NCBI RefSeq assembly: GCF_039363085.1
Contig: NZ_CP134982.1
Span: forward strand, 1 to 64,000
From: Buchnera aphidicola (Ceratoglyphina bambusae)
GTDB taxonomy: Bacteria > Pseudomonadota > Gammaproteobacteria > Enterobacterales > Enterobacteriaceae
Reading direction: 5' to 3'
Length of the DNA: 64,000 nt
Part shown: piece by piece, positions 14,856-26,414 of the stretch
Numbering within the stretch: the first letter of the stretch is position 1
Layout of the letters: each line of letters starts with the position of its first letter
Program-made: the position numbers and the translations under genes
The notes under the pieces: model-generated
The model's input: the letters and a program-made list of their open reading frames with translations, nothing else
Database searches by the model: none
Told to the model about the DNA's origin: nothing

Positions 14856-16220
14856 ATGTATGTAAAAGATACTATAGTAGCTCAGTCTACTCCACAGGGT
14901 ATATCTGGTGTAGCTATATTACGTATTTCTGGTAATAAGATAAAAAAAATATGTAAAAAAATGTTAGGTTTTGTTCCTAAAATAAGATATGCTAATTATT
15001 CAAGTTTTTTAAATATAAGAGATAAATCTGTAATAGATAAAGGAATTGTTATAAGATATAAAAGTCCTAGTTCATTTACTGGAGAAGATGTTTTAGAAAT
15101 ACAATGTCATGGAAATCCTATTATAATTGATATGTTAATAAAAAATATTTTATTAATAAATGAAGTTAGAATTGCTGAACCAGGAGAATTTACTAAGAGA
15201 GCTTTTTTTAATAATAAAATTGATTTATTGCAGGCTGAAGGAATAGATGATTTAATACATGCAAATTCTAAAGTATCTGTAAAATCATATTTTAATTCTG
15301 CTTATGGAATATATTCTATTTATATAAGTAAATTATCTTCTAAAATTTCAAGTATCAGAACAGATATAGAAGCTATTTTAAATTTTGAATATAAATATGA
15401 TAATAACATTAAAAAAATATTTTTAAAAAAAATTGATAAAATTATATATGATTTTAAAAAAGTATTAGAAAAATTAAAAAAAAGTTATATATTTAAAGAA
15501 GGAATTAATGTAGCAATAGTTGGTAAACCTAATTCTGGTAAATCTAGTCTTTTTAACTCTATTATATCAGATGATAGATCTATAGTTACAAAAATTCCAG
15601 GCACTACTCGAGACATATTAAAAGAATTTTTTTTTTTTGATGGATTATCATTTAATGTTTCAGATACAGCCGGAATTAGAGAATCTAATAATAAAATAGA
15701 AAAAATAGGTGTTTTAAAAACTTGGAAAGAATTAGATAATTCTAACTATGCTTTATTAGTTATAGATTCATCTGATTTGAATTATAAAAATAGCAACACA
15801 AACAACAAAATTATTAAACATTTTAAGTTTAAAAATATACCTTATAGTATAGTTTTAAATAAGTGTGATATTTTAAATTTAAAACCTAACATAGAAATAT
15901 TAAAAAATGTTCATTATATTACTTTATCTGCTAAAAAAAATGTTGGAATAAACATGTTATTAAAGTTTTTAAAAGATCAGTTATTATTTAAAAATTTTAA
16001 TAGAAATGGCTTTTTATCTAAAAGAAGACATTTAAATTTGATACAAAAGTCTTTATGTAAGTTAATTAGTTCTAAAAAGGATTTTTTAAAATTTAATAAT
16101 ATAGAAATTTTAGCTCAAGATATTAATGATGCTCAAAAATTTTTAGATTATATAGTAGGAAAGGTTTATACAAATGATTTGTTAGATTCTATATTTTCAA
16201 ATTTTTGTATAGGTAAGTAA
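14856..16220 (+). CDS. mnmE: tRNA modification GTPase MnmE (TrmE/ThdF)
   Basis: GTPase partner of MnmG in wobble-uridine modification. The 454-residue length matches E. coli. The N-terminal tetrahydrofolate-binding domain has DTIVAQSTPQGISGVAILRISG and EIQCHGNP; the G domain has GKPNSGKS (residues 223-230), the G2 segment TTRDI, DTAGIRES and NKCD. The protein ends with the catalytic FCIGK. It is followed by the oppositely oriented tRNA-Phe. Confidence 0.98.
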   Translation: MYVKDTIVAQSTPQGISGVAILRISGNKIKKICKKMLGFVPKIRYANYSSFLNIRDKSVIDKGIVIRYKSPSSFTGEDVLEIQCHGNPIIIDMLIKNILLINEVRIAEPGEFTKRAFFNNKIDLLQAEGIDDLIHANSKVSVKSYFNSAYGIYSIYISKLSSKISSIRTDIEAILNFEYKYDNNIKKIFLKKIDKIIYDFKKVLEKLKKSYIFKEGINVAIVGKPNSGKSSLFNSIISDDRSIVTKIPGTTRDILKEFFFFDGLSFNVSDTAGIRESNNKIEKIGVLKTWKELDNSNYALLVIDSSDLNYKNSNTNNKIIKHFKFKNIPYSIVLNKCDILNLKPNIEILKNVHYITLSAKKNVGINMLLKFLKDQLLFKNFNRNGFLSKRRHLNLIQKSLCKLISSKKDFLKFNNIEILAQDINDAQKFLDYIVGKVYTNDLLDSIFSNFCIGK

Positions 16221-16238
16221 ATATTTATAAGTTAAATT

Positions 16239-16311
16239 TGCCCGAAGGTGGAATCGAACCACCGACACGGGGATTTTCAGTCCACTGCTCTACCGACTGA
16301 GCTATCCGGGC
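16239..16311 (-). tRNA. tRNA-Phe (GAA)
   Basis: The 73-base minus-strand sequence folds as a cloverleaf: acceptor GCCCGGA with its partner (one G-U), D arm with AGCTCAGTCGGTAGAGC, anticodon loop with GAA, T loop GGTTCGATTCC and discriminator A. The terminal CCA is not encoded, so it depends on the CCA enzyme at 48563. The rest of the 313-base interval between mnmE and groES is A/T-rich, and I saw no sigma-32 type sequence (CTTGAAA plus CCCCAT) in it. Confidence 0.97.
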
Positions 16312-16533
16312 AATAAACTTTAATTATTACAATAAAAATAAAAAAGTCAAATGTTTTTTATTTTTTTTTAAATAAAATTTTTATATAATTTATAATTAAA
16401 TAAATTTATGAAATATAATTTTATACTTTAAAGTATATGATACAATTTATATATATAATTTAATTAGATGAAATATTATAAATTTTTTAAGATAATATAT
16501 TTATTATATTAATTTTTATAAAGGACTAATAAA

Positions 16534-16824
16534 ATGAAAATTCGTCCATTACATGATCGTATTATTGTTGAGAGAAATAAAAAAGAAGCAAAATCAGCTG
16601 GGGGTATTGTGTTAACTGGCTCAGCGGCTGGAAAATCTACTAGAGGAACGGTTATAGCTGTAGGAAGGGGAAGAATTTTAGAAAATGGAAAAGTAAAACC
16701 ATTAGATGTTAAAGTTGGAGATGTAGTAATTTTTAATGAAGGATACGGTGCTAAAACAGAAAAAATTGATAATAAAGAAGTATTAATTTTAACTGAGAGT
16801 GATATTCTTGCAATTGTAGAATAA
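16534..16824 (+). CDS. groES: Co-chaperonin GroES
   Basis: Heptameric lid of the GroEL chamber. The 96-residue protein has [14 protein letters not shown] at the start, the mobile loop with [16 protein letters not shown] (about 20-35), and the terminal [14 protein letters not shown]. It is followed after 71 bases by groEL. A Shine-Dalgarno AAGGAC precedes the ATG. In Buchnera the GroE system is very abundant and is thought to buffer unstable proteins. Confidence 0.99.
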   Translation: MKIRPLHDRIIVERNKKEAKSAGGIVLTGSAAGKSTRGTVIAVGRGRILENGKVKPLDVKVGDVVIFNEGYGAKTEKIDNKEVLILTESDILAIVE

Positions 16825-16880
16825 AATTAAAATTAAATAATATAAAACAATATTTATTTTTTTATAATAATAATTGCTAA

Positions 16881-18542
<1,662 letters not shown>

Positions 18543-18591
18543 TCCTGATTCTCGTTCTTTGTTTTAAAAGATCATTGTATTTTAATATTTT

Positions 18592-18629
18592 CTTATCCTT
18601 AGATTTTTATTTCTAAGGATAAGTTTTTT
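18592..18629 (+). terminator. Rho-independent terminator of groES-groEL
   Basis: CTTATCCTTAGA (18592-18603) pairs perfectly with TCTAAGGATAAG (18612-18623) across an 8-base loop, followed by T6. It is placed 50 bases after the groEL stop codon and before efp, so efp probably has its own promoter. Confidence 0.93.
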
Positions 18630-18660
18630 ATTTTATTTTTTAATAAGAGTATAAAATTAT

Positions 18661-19227
18661 ATGATATTTTGTAATAGTAATAATTTTAAAAATGGATTAA
18701 AAATTATTTTTAATAAAGTTCCTTTTAATATAGAACATGTTGAATTTGTAAAACCAGGCAAAGGACAAACTTTTATAAGAACTAAAATTAGAAATTTAAT
18801 AAATAATAGATTGTTAGAAAAAACCTTAAGATCTAATGAAAATTTTGAACTAGCAGATATAGAAAATATAAAAATTTCTTTTTTATATAAATCTGAAGAC
18901 ACTTTTTATTTTATGAACTTAAAAAATTATGACCAAATTTCAACAAAATATAATAATATAAAAAATGTATTAAATTGGATATTGCAAGGAGAAAAATATT
19001 CTGGATTAGTATGGAACAAAAATTTAATTTCAGTCATTCCTAAAAAATTTATGAATTTTAAAATTTATGATTTTGAAAAATTTTCTAAAAACAATGTAAA
19101 TTCTAAAAATAAATTAGCAATTTTAAAAAACGGAATTAAAATTTGTGTACCTTTATTTATTAAAATAAATGATATTATAAAAATAGATACTAAAAATTCT
19201 AAATATGTTTCTAGAGTTAAACAATAA
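18661..19227 (+). CDS. efp: Elongation factor P
   Basis: Relieves ribosome stalling at polyproline. The 188-residue length equals E. coli. The modifiable lysine is Lys34 in the loop VKPGKGQ, the site of beta-lysylation in gamma-proteobacteria, and the C-terminus has the family ending PLFIKINDIIKIDTKN and YVSRVK. The modifying enzymes are not in this window. It converges with dnaC, the stop codons being only 6 bases apart with no hairpin between. Confidence 0.97.
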   Translation: MIFCNSNNFKNGLKIIFNKVPFNIEHVEFVKPGKGQTFIRTKIRNLINNRLLEKTLRSNENFELADIENIKISFLYKSEDTFYFMNLKNYDQISTKYNNIKNVLNWILQGEKYSGLVWNKNLISVIPKKFMNFKIYDFEKFSKNNVNSKNKLAILKNGIKICVPLFIKINDIIKIDTKNSKYVSRVKQ

Positions 19228-19233
19228 TTTTTT

Positions 19234-19962
19234 TTATACATATTTTCTATAACTATTCCATTCAAAATTTAACCATAAACTGTTTCCTAACCTCATTCTA
19301 TCTATGACTCTTTCTCCTAATAAATTTTTCATTCCTTCATGATTTAAATTTGATAGCATGCCAGTAGATCTTTTTGAAGAAGATCTTCTGTCTACAATTT
19401 GGTTTATAACTATTTTTTCATATCTAGATTCTGTTTGCATTCCTATTTCGTCTATCATTAAAAGATCAACTGTACTTAGTTTGTTTAATAAATTTTCTTC
19501 TGTCATATGATTGGAACCATTGAAAGTTCCTTTCATATTAGACATTAAATCTGCTACTGTAACTATTAAAACAGTTTTTCCTTTTAATATTAAGTAATTA
19601 CCAATAGCTGAAGCTAAATGATTTTTTCCAGTTCCTGGGTTTCCTGAAAATATAAAACTAGAGATATTGTTGTTAAAATTTTTAGCATATTTTTTTGCTG
19701 CTTTTAAAACTCTTTCATGTCCTTTATGTTCTATTTTATAATTTTTAAATGAACATTTTATATATAATTCTTTTATTCCTGATTTGTTAAATGTTTTTTT
19801 TATTTTCATAATTTTATTTTTTTTTAAAATAGATTTAGAAGAAATTATTCCTTGCTCTTGATTCCAAGATAATAAATCTTTATCATTTTTAAATTTTGGT
19901 TTTATATGACTTGGAATTAATTTTTTTAATCTTTTTAAAAAATTAATAGTATTTTTTTTCAT
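19234..19962 (-). CDS. dnaC: DNA helicase loader DnaC
   Basis: AAA+ ATPase that delivers DnaB helicase to DNA. The 242-residue length matches E. coli (245). Walker A GNPGTGKN is at about 107-114, Walker B LLMIDEIG at about 170, and the sensor/arginine-finger region RVIDRMR near the C-terminus. The ATG overlaps the dnaT stop codon by one base (TAATG), so the pair is translationally coupled as dnaT-dnaC. Confidence 0.97.
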   Translation of the reverse strand: MKKNTINFLKRLKKLIPSHIKPKFKNDKDLLSWNQEQGIISSKSILKKNKIMKIKKTFNKSGIKELYIKCSFKNYKIEHKGHERVLKAAKKYAKNFNNNISSFIFSGNPGTGKNHLASAIGNYLILKGKTVLIVTVADLMSNMKGTFNGSNHMTEENLLNKLSTVDLLMIDEIGMQTESRYEKIVINQIVDRRSSSKRSTGMLSNLNHEGMKNLLGERVIDRMRLGNSLWLNFEWNSYRKYV

Positions 19963-20501
19963 TATTTATCTCTAAAACCATCTGGAATAATACTATTTTT
20001 GGAGCATATCTTATTTATTTCATTTTTATATACTTTTGATTTTATTGATCTAGTTATTTTTAAACTATAAGCTAATTTTTGTTGCCATTGTATATTATGT
20101 AAAAATCTTCCCTCAGCTTCCCAATAATCTATAAATGCATTTAATTCATTCTTAGAAACTTTTTTATTTATATTGATCCCCCATATAGAGGCTTTTTTTA
20201 AAAAATCTTTATCAGGTTTCCAATTTTTATGCATTGAAAATTTATGATTCATTTTTAATTTTGATTCTAATATTTTCTTATTAATTATGTTATTAAATCT
20301 TTTTATTTTTTTTTTTTTTATATATTTATTATTTTTAGATATAATTTTTTTTATAGATTTAGGGCTAAAAATATACATTACAGGCATATCATTTTTAACT
20401 ATAGATATAATTTCTTTTTTGCTTTTATACAAAATTTTTAATGGATTTTTTATAAAATTTTCTATAGTTTCGTTTAAACTATTTATTTTTTTCATATTCA
20501 T
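19962..20501 (-). CDS. dnaT: Primosomal protein DnaT
   Basis: Component of the replication restart primosome that bridges PriA/PriB and DnaB-DnaC. The 179-residue length equals E. coli. The C-terminal half is well conserved: HKNWKPDKDFLKKASIWG, AFIDYWEAEGRFLHNIQWQQKLAYSLK and a final IIPDGFRDK. The N-terminal half is diverged and Lys/Ile-rich. Its retention next to dnaC matters because dnaA is absent from its usual place in this genome. Confidence 0.95.
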   Translation of the reverse strand: MNMKKINSLNETIENFIKNPLKILYKSKKEIISIVKNDMPVMYIFSPKSIKKIISKNNKYIKKKKIKRFNNIINKKILESKLKMNHKFSMHKNWKPDKDFLKKASIWGININKKVSKNELNAFIDYWEAEGRFLHNIQWQQKLAYSLKITRSIKSKVYKNEINKICSKNSIIPDGFRDK

Positions 20502-20577
20502 ATTTTTTTCTCTTAATATATTTATATTTACTAAAATTATATTTTTATATTTTTTATTTATATTTAATATTTAAATT

Positions 20578-21114
20578 TTATTTTATTATATATAAATTAC
20601 CAATAGTTTGTCCTACAGTTTTTTTTTTATATTTTTTCCAATTTTTAGGTATAAATATTTTTTTTTTAATTTGATTTTCTAAATATATAAATGTATTTTT
20701 TTTTGTCCAATTATTTTTTTTTAATAAAGTTATTATATAATTTATAATTGTTGTTTTAAATGGTGGGTCTAAAAATATTATATCATATGGTTTTCCATAT
20801 TTTTTTAACCATATAATTGAATTTACATTTATAATTTCAATATTTTTTATTGATAGATTATTTATATTTTTTAATATATTTTTATATATATTAAAGTTTT
20901 TTTCTAAGCAAGTTACAAATTTAGCATTTCTTGATATAGCTTCTATTCCTAAAGCAGCGCTTCCTGAAAAACAATCTAAACATTTAGAATTTTTTATATA
21001 GTTAGATAACCAGTTAAATAATGTTTTTTTCATTAAATTTGTTGTTGGTTTTAACTTTTTGTTTTTATTTATTTTTATAATTCTAGATTTAAATTTTCCG
21101 GCAATTATTTTCAT
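20578..21114 (-). CDS. rsmD: 16S rRNA (guanine966-N2)-methyltransferase RsmD
   Basis: Methylates G966 of 16S rRNA. The 178-residue protein shows the start MKIIAGKFKSRII, the SAM-binding DCFSGSAALGIEAISR (about 44-59) and the catalytic IIFLDPPF (about 113-120). It is divergent from ftsY, the same arrangement as in E. coli; ftsE and ftsX, which follow ftsY in E. coli, are missing. Confidence 0.96.
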   Translation of the reverse strand: MKIIAGKFKSRIIKINKNKKLKPTTNLMKKTLFNWLSNYIKNSKCLDCFSGSAALGIEAISRNAKFVTCLEKNFNIYKNILKNINNLSIKNIEIINVNSIIWLKKYGKPYDIIFLDPPFKTTIINYIITLLKKNNWTKKNTFIYLENQIKKKIFIPKNWKKYKKKTVGQTIGNLYIIK

Positions 21115-21242
21115 ATTTTTATAATATTATTATGTTGTATTTAGTTTGTATTTTTTTTATAATATAAAATTATTAATTTATTTTTTTATAAATAAATTTT
21201 ATAAAATTTGTAATAATAAATATTATAAAAAGAGAATAAAAT

Positions 21243-22285
21243 ATGTCAAAAAATAAATTTAGCAGATTTTTTTCTTGGTTCACTCCTAATTTTAAAAAAA
21301 AAAAAATATAGTTAAAGATAAACAAGATAATAATGTAATTTTAAAAAAAAATTATAATGAGCATGATAAAAAAAAATCTAATATATTAAATGTTTTTAAA
21401 AAAAAATTCTATAATACTAGAAAAAAAATTAGTGATAAAATTAAAAATTTTTTTTTAAAAAATTCTATAGATAAAAAATTTTTTCATAATTTGGAAAATA
21501 AATTATTGTTATGTGATATAGGATTTGATACTTCTTCTAAAATAATATCTGAGCTAATAAGCGAAGTTGATTCAAAAAATATAGTTGATAAAGAATTAAT
21601 TTATAAAATTTTACAGAAAAAGTTACTAAATATATTAAAATATTCAGACAAACCTTTAATTATAAAAAAAAAATATCCATTTTTAATTTTAATAGTAGGA
21701 GTAAATGGTGTAGGGAAAACTACTACTATCGGAAAATTAGCTTGGATGTATAAAAATCAAGGTAAATCGGTTATGATAGCTGCAGGTGATACATTTAGAG
21801 CTGCTGCTATAGATCAATTAAAAATTATTTCAAAAAAAATAGATGTTCCAATAGTTTCCCAACATTATAGATCTGATTCTGCTTCAGTCATATTTGATGC
21901 CATAAATTCTGCGAGAAGTAAAAATATTGAGATATTAATAGCAGATACTTCTGGAAGACTGCATAATAATAAAAATTTTATATTTGAATTAAAAAAAATT
22001 GTAAAAGTTTCAAAAAAAATAGATATAAATTTTCCAGATGAAATAATTTTAATTATAGATTCATCCAGCGGTCATAATGTTATAGAACAAACTAAAATAT
22101 TTTACAAAGAATTGAATATAACTGGAATAATTTTTACTAAACTTGATGGCTCTGCTAAGGGTGGAATGATATTTAATATATCTGATAAATTTAATATTCC
22201 CATAAGATATGTATGTTTAGGAGAAAATAAAGAAGATTTATATGAATTTAAAAAAAAAGATTTTGTTGAATCTATTTTAAAATAA
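21243..22285 (+). CDS. ftsY: Signal recognition particle receptor FtsY, frame broken at an A13 tract
   Basis: SRP receptor GTPase that docks translating ribosomes at the membrane. ATG at 21243 begins MSKNKFSRFFSWFTPNFKKKK, the usual FtsY opening, but reading through A13 (21294-21306) leads to TAG at 21309. The rest of FtsY is open in the frame one base back, starting directly behind the tract and ending at 22285. It contains the N domain, the GTPase loop VNGVGKTTTIGKLAW, AAGDTFRAAA, ADTSGRLH, TKLDGSAKGG and the terminal CLGENKEDLYEF. One added A gives 347 residues. An internal TTG at 21491 would give only an N-truncated 264-residue NG core. The acidic A domain of E. coli is shortened. Rescue by slippage on poly(A) is inferred. 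Confidence 0.93.
21294..21306 (+). repeat. A13 tract that breaks the ftsY frame
   Basis: Thirteen consecutive A directly after codon 17 of ftsY. The two open halves meet here and are out of phase by one base: fourteen A would restore a continuous reading frame. Confidence 0.9.
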
Positions 22286-22379
22286 AATATATTTTTTTAA
22301 AAGTTAATATATTTTTTTATTTTATTTATATGTAATTATTAAAATTTTGATTTATTTTATAATTTTAATTATAATAAAA

Positions 22380-22407
22380 AATTATTTATATATTTTTATA
22401 AATAATT
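22380..22407 (+). other. Stem-loop upstream of rpoH
   Basis: AATTATTTATA (22380-22390) pairs perfectly with TATAAATAATT (22397-22407) over a 6-base loop; a T5 run follows at 22411-22415. It may end ftsY transcription or be part of the rpoH leader. The stem is pure A/T, so it would be weak. Confidence 0.4.
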
Positions 22408-22427
22408 ATAATTTTTAGGTATTTGAA

Positions 22428-23285
22428 ATGTTAAAAACTTTTTATACTGTTTCTAATGGATCTTTAGGTAATTTAAATTCTTATATAAAATTAATTTTTT
22501 CTTGGCCTGTACTTGATAAAGAAAAAGAAATAAATCTTTCTAAACTTTTATATTATAAAAATGATTTAAACGCAGCAAAAACTTTAGTTTTATCTAATCT
22601 AAGGTTTGTAATACATATATCAAAAAATTATTTAGGATATGGTTTATTACAATCAGATTTAATACAAGAAGGAAATATAGGATTGATGAAAGCAGTTAAG
22701 AAGTTTAATCCTAAAATAGGAGTTAGATTAATATCTTTTGCTGTACATTGGATAAAGTCAGAAATACATGAATACATTCTAAAAAATTGGAGAATAGTTA
22801 AAGTAGCTACTACTAAATCTCAAAGAAAACTATTTTTTAACATAAGAAAGAACAAAAAAAAATTTGGTTGGTTTAATAAAAAAGAATTAGAACTAGTTGC
22901 AGAAGAATTAGGTGTTACATGTGAAGAAGTTCAAGAAATGGAATCTAGAATGTCTACCAAAGACATCACATTTAATTTTTCTTCAATAGATGAAAAAAAA
23001 GATTTGAAATTTAAATATATTTCTTCATATTTAAAAGATAAAACTTCTAATTTTGCGAATGTTTTTGAGAAAGATAACTTAGGAAAATATAATAATAGTA
23101 AATTGAACAATGCTTTATTAAATTTAGATAAGAGAAGTAGATATATTATAAATTCTAGATGGTTGTATAATAATAGAAAACGTACTTTACAAAGTTTAGC
23201 TAAATATTATGGTATTTCTGCTGAAAGAGTAAGACAAATAGAAAAAGTTGCTATGAAAAAATTAAAATTAGAAATAGAAAATTAA
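22428..23285 (+). CDS. rpoH: RNA polymerase sigma-32 (heat shock sigma factor)
   Basis: Alternative sigma factor for heat-shock genes. The 285-residue length equals E. coli (284). It has region 2 with [35 protein letters not shown] and SFAVHWIKSEIHEYI, the RpoH box QRKLFFNIRKNKKK (about 125-138), and region 4.2 LQSLAKYYGISAERVRQIE. It lies downstream of ftsY as in E. coli, with ftsE and ftsX lost. Together with rpoD at 42960 it gives the two sigma factors known from Buchnera. Confidence 0.97.
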   Translation: MLKTFYTVSNGSLGNLNSYIKLIFSWPVLDKEKEINLSKLLYYKNDLNAAKTLVLSNLRFVIHISKNYLGYGLLQSDLIQEGNIGLMKAVKKFNPKIGVRLISFAVHWIKSEIHEYILKNWRIVKVATTKSQRKLFFNIRKNKKKFGWFNKKELELVAEELGVTCEEVQEMESRMSTKDITFNFSSIDEKKDLKFKYISSYLKDKTSNFANVFEKDNLGKYNNSKLNNALLNLDKRSRYIINSRWLYNNRKRTLQSLAKYYGISAERVRQIEKVAMKKLKLEIEN

Positions 23286-23561
23286 CATATTGAATTTTTA
23301 TTTTTTTATATGAAACTTATAGAAACTATATTTTTAATTTTAAATATTTTATATTATGTTATTAACATTAGTGATATAATTACTTAAATTTATATTTTTG
23401 TTTTATAACAATATTGTATTAAATTTATATTTATATTTTTTTTTAAATTTTTATTATTATTTAATTATAGTAATAACATTTTTAATTTTTAAATTAAATT
23501 TTTATTTTTTAAATTAATATTTTTATTAAATATAGTTTTCTTATATAAGAGAAATAAATTA

Positions 23562-25832
23562 ATGAATATTTTTAGTCATATATTAGGATTTCCAAGAATA
23601 GGTTCTATGAGAGAATTAAAAATATCTCAAGAAAAATATTGGAATAATGAAATTAATAAAAAAAAATTGTTTGAAGAAGGTAAAAAAATATTAAAAAAAA
23701 ATTGGCATATTCAAAAATCTAAAGGATTAGACTTCATTTCTATTGGGGATTTTTGTTGGTATGATCATGTTTTGCAAACTAGTATGATGATTGGAAATAT
23801 ACCAGAAAGACATAAAAATATTAATAATAGAACTATTGATATAGATACTTTATTTAAAGTTGCTAGAGGATCATCTTCTATTGGAGATTCTTCTGATGCT
23901 TCTGAGATGACTAAATGGTTTAATACTAATTATCATTATATAGTACCAGAATTTAAGAAAAATTCTTTTTTTAAATTTTCATGGAATCAAATAATAGAAG
24001 AAGTTGACTATGCTATAAATTTAGGATTTAAGCGAATAAAAGTTATTTTGTTAGGACCCATAAGTTATTTATGGTTGGGTAAAAAAGTAGATAATAATAA
24101 TTTTAGTAGATTAGAACTTTTAGATAAAATTTTACCAATATATAAATATATTTTGTCAGAATTACGTAATAGAAATGTTGACTATGTTCAAATCGATGAG
24201 CCTATATTAGTTTTAGACTTAAAAAAAAAATGGCTAAATTCTTTTATATATTCATATAATTTTTTATATAATGAAAACAACAAAATTTTATTAACTACTT
24301 ATTTTGGTAATATTAGTCATAACATAAATACTATAAAGAACATTCCTGTAAGTGGAATTCATATAGATTGTGTTAGTGAAAAATATAATATTAAAGATAT
24401 AGAAAAAAAAATACCAGAAGATTGGATATTATCTTTGGGTGTTATAAATGGAAGGAATATATGGAAATCTAATTTAAAAAAAATATATAAAAAAATAAAT
24501 TGTATTATTAAAAATAATATTAAGAGAAAAATATTTTTAGGAAGTTCTTGTTCATTAATTCACGTTCCAGTTGATTTTGATTTAGAAAAAAATCTTAAAA
24601 AAAAATTTAGTAATATTTTTTCTTTTGCTGTGCAAAAATGTGAAGAATTATCATTATTAACTAAATGTTTAAATAATTCAGACATAAATTTATTAAATAA
24701 AATTATAATATATGATAACAAAGTAAAAATAAATACAAAATTTAATTTAAATATTAAAAAAAAATGTTTATATAGAACAAGTTCTTATGATAAAAGATAT
24801 ATAAAACAAAAAGATAATTTAAAATTACCTATATTACCTATTACGACTATAGGATCATTTCCTCAAACAGAAATTTTAAGAAAAATTAGATTGAATTTTA
24901 AAAATAAAAAAATAGATAACGTTACTTATGATAATGCTATTAAAAAATATATTAAAAATGTAATTTTAGAACAAGAAAAGTTAGGTATAGATGTATTAGT
25001 TCATGGAGAACCAGAAAGAAATGACATGGTGGAATATTTTGGAGAAAATTTAGAAGGATTTGTTTTTACAGAATTTGGATGGGTTCAAAGTTACGGATCT
25101 AGATGTGTAAAACCTCCTATTATAATTAGTGATGTTTATAGAAAAAAACCTATTACATTAAGATGGATAAAATACGCTAAATCCAAAACTAATAAATTAG
25201 TTAAAGGAATGTTAACTGGGCCAATAACTATTTTATTGTGGTCTTTTTGTAGAGAAGATATATCAAAAAATATTATATCTAAACAAATTGCTATTTCTTT
25301 AAGAGATGAAGTAAAAGATTTAGAAAAATTAGGAATAAAAATAATTCAAATTGATGAGCCTGCTATTAGAGAAGGATTACCTCTAAGAAAAAAATTTAAA
25401 AAGGAATATTTATCTTGGGCTGTAGATGCATTTAAATTGTCTTCTTCTGTAGTAAAAGATGAAACACAAATTCATACACACATGTGTTATTCAGAATTTA
25501 GTGATATTATAGATGCTATAATAAAGTTAGATGCTGATGTAATTACTATAGAATCGTCTAAATCTAGTTTTAAAATTTTAAAATTTTTTGAAAAAAATAA
25601 GTATCCTAATAGTATAGGTCCTGGAATATATGATATTCATAATCCTAATATCCCTAGTAAAAGAGATTTAGAAATTAACATAAAAAAATGTATAAAAAAA
25701 ATTAATATAAAAAATTTATGGATAAATCCAGATTGCGGATTAAAAACTAGAACGTGGAAAGAAACTAAACTGTCTTTAAAAAATATGGTTTTATCTGTTA
25801 AAAATATAAGAAATAAACTTTTAAAAAAATAA
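23562..25832 (+). CDS. metE: Cobalamin-independent methionine synthase
   Basis: Transfers the methyl group of 5-methyltetrahydrofolate to homocysteine to make methionine, a nutrient the symbiont gives its host. The 756-residue length matches E. coli (753). The N-terminal half has LGFPRIGSMRELK and EMTKWFNTNYHYIVPEF; the catalytic C-terminal half has TTIGSFPQT, the zinc ligands in HTHMCYSEF (His and Cys, about 640-646), a Glu in IESSKSS, and Cys in NPDCGLKTR (about 726). All ligands are present. MetF, which supplies the methyl donor, is in this window at 39082. Confidence 0.98.
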   Translation: MNIFSHILGFPRIGSMRELKISQEKYWNNEINKKKLFEEGKKILKKNWHIQKSKGLDFISIGDFCWYDHVLQTSMMIGNIPERHKNINNRTIDIDTLFKVARGSSSIGDSSDASEMTKWFNTNYHYIVPEFKKNSFFKFSWNQIIEEVDYAINLGFKRIKVILLGPISYLWLGKKVDNNNFSRLELLDKILPIYKYILSELRNRNVDYVQIDEPILVLDLKKKWLNSFIYSYNFLYNENNKILLTTYFGNISHNINTIKNIPVSGIHIDCVSEKYNIKDIEKKIPEDWILSLGVINGRNIWKSNLKKIYKKINCIIKNNIKRKIFLGSSCSLIHVPVDFDLEKNLKKKFSNIFSFAVQKCEELSLLTKCLNNSDINLLNKIIIYDNKVKINTKFNLNIKKKCLYRTSSYDKRYIKQKDNLKLPILPITTIGSFPQTEILRKIRLNFKNKKIDNVTYDNAIKKYIKNVILEQEKLGIDVLVHGEPERNDMVEYFGENLEGFVFTEFGWVQSYGSRCVKPPIIISDVYRKKPITLRWIKYAKSKTNKLVKGMLTGPITILLWSFCREDISKNIISKQIAISLRDEVKDLEKLGIKIIQIDEPAIREGLPLRKKFKKEYLSWAVDAFKLSSSVVKDETQIHTHMCYSEFSDIIDAIIKLDADVITIESSKSSFKILKFFEKNKYPNSIGPGIYDIHNPNIPSKRDLEINIKKCIKKINIKNLWINPDCGLKTRTWKETKLSLKNMVLSVKNIRNKLLKK

Positions 25833-26141
25833 AATTTTATTTTTTTTAAAATATTGTTTACTATTAAAACTGAAGTTAAATGTTATGTTCAGTTTTAATA
25901 GTTTGTAATTTTAATTACAATTTAATTATATAATTATATATTATATTTTAGTATATTTTACTATAATATAATTTTGTATTACAATTTATGTTTTAATAAT
26001 TTTTAATATTATGCATATTAATTATTAAAAATTTGTTTATTTAATTTATTTAATTTTTATTTTTTTTTCAAAAAAAATATTTTATTAAAATATATTTTTT
26101 TTTAAAAAATAAGAAGAACTATAATTTTTTATAATAATAGA
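25833..26141. other. Gene-free interval between metE and hupA
   Basis: The 309 bases contain the metE hairpin at 25860-25902 and then only A/T-rich DNA. In other Buchnera a pur gene (purH) is remembered from this neighbourhood; I see no trace of it here. Confidence 0.5.
25860..25902 (+). terminator. Hairpin after metE, probable terminator
   Basis: A perfect 15-bp stem: ACTATTAAAACTGAA (25860-25874) pairs with TTCAGTTTTAATAGT (25888-25902) over a 13-base loop. It lies between the convergent metE and hupA, so it may act on both strands; the following T-run is short (TTTG). Confidence 0.75.
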
Positions 26142-26414
26142 TTATCTTACAGCGTTTTTTAATGCTTTTCCTGAAACAAAAGAAGGAACTTTAGTGGCAG
26201 CTATTTTAATTTCTTCTCCTGTTTGTGGGTTTCTTCCTATTCTTTCAGATCTTTTATTGACCTTAAAAGTTCCGAATCCTACTATTTGAACTGTTTGTCC
26301 ATTTTTTAAAGATTGAGTAATTATTTTTAATGTAGTTTCTAATGTATTTTTAGTTTGAGATTTAGTTAGAGAAGTTTTTTCTGCAATAGCATTAATTAAT
26401 TGCGCTTTATTCAT
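26142..26414 (-). CDS. hupA: DNA-binding protein HU
   Basis: Histone-like protein that bends and compacts DNA. The 90-residue length is standard. It begins [20 protein letters not shown] and has the DNA-binding beta-arm [26 protein letters not shown]. Only one HU gene is expected in Buchnera. It lies downstream of rpoC on the same strand, separated by 294 bases of A/T-rich DNA. Confidence 0.98.
   Translation of the reverse strand: MNKAQLINAIAEKTSLTKSQTKNTLETTLKIITQSLKNGQTVQIVGFGTFKVNKRSERIGRNPQTGEEIKIAATKVPSFVSGKALKNAVR

Noticed and set aside
16312-16533. Sigma-32 promoter for groES
   Set aside because: No pair of CTTGAAA and CCCCAT-like elements at proper spacing could be seen.
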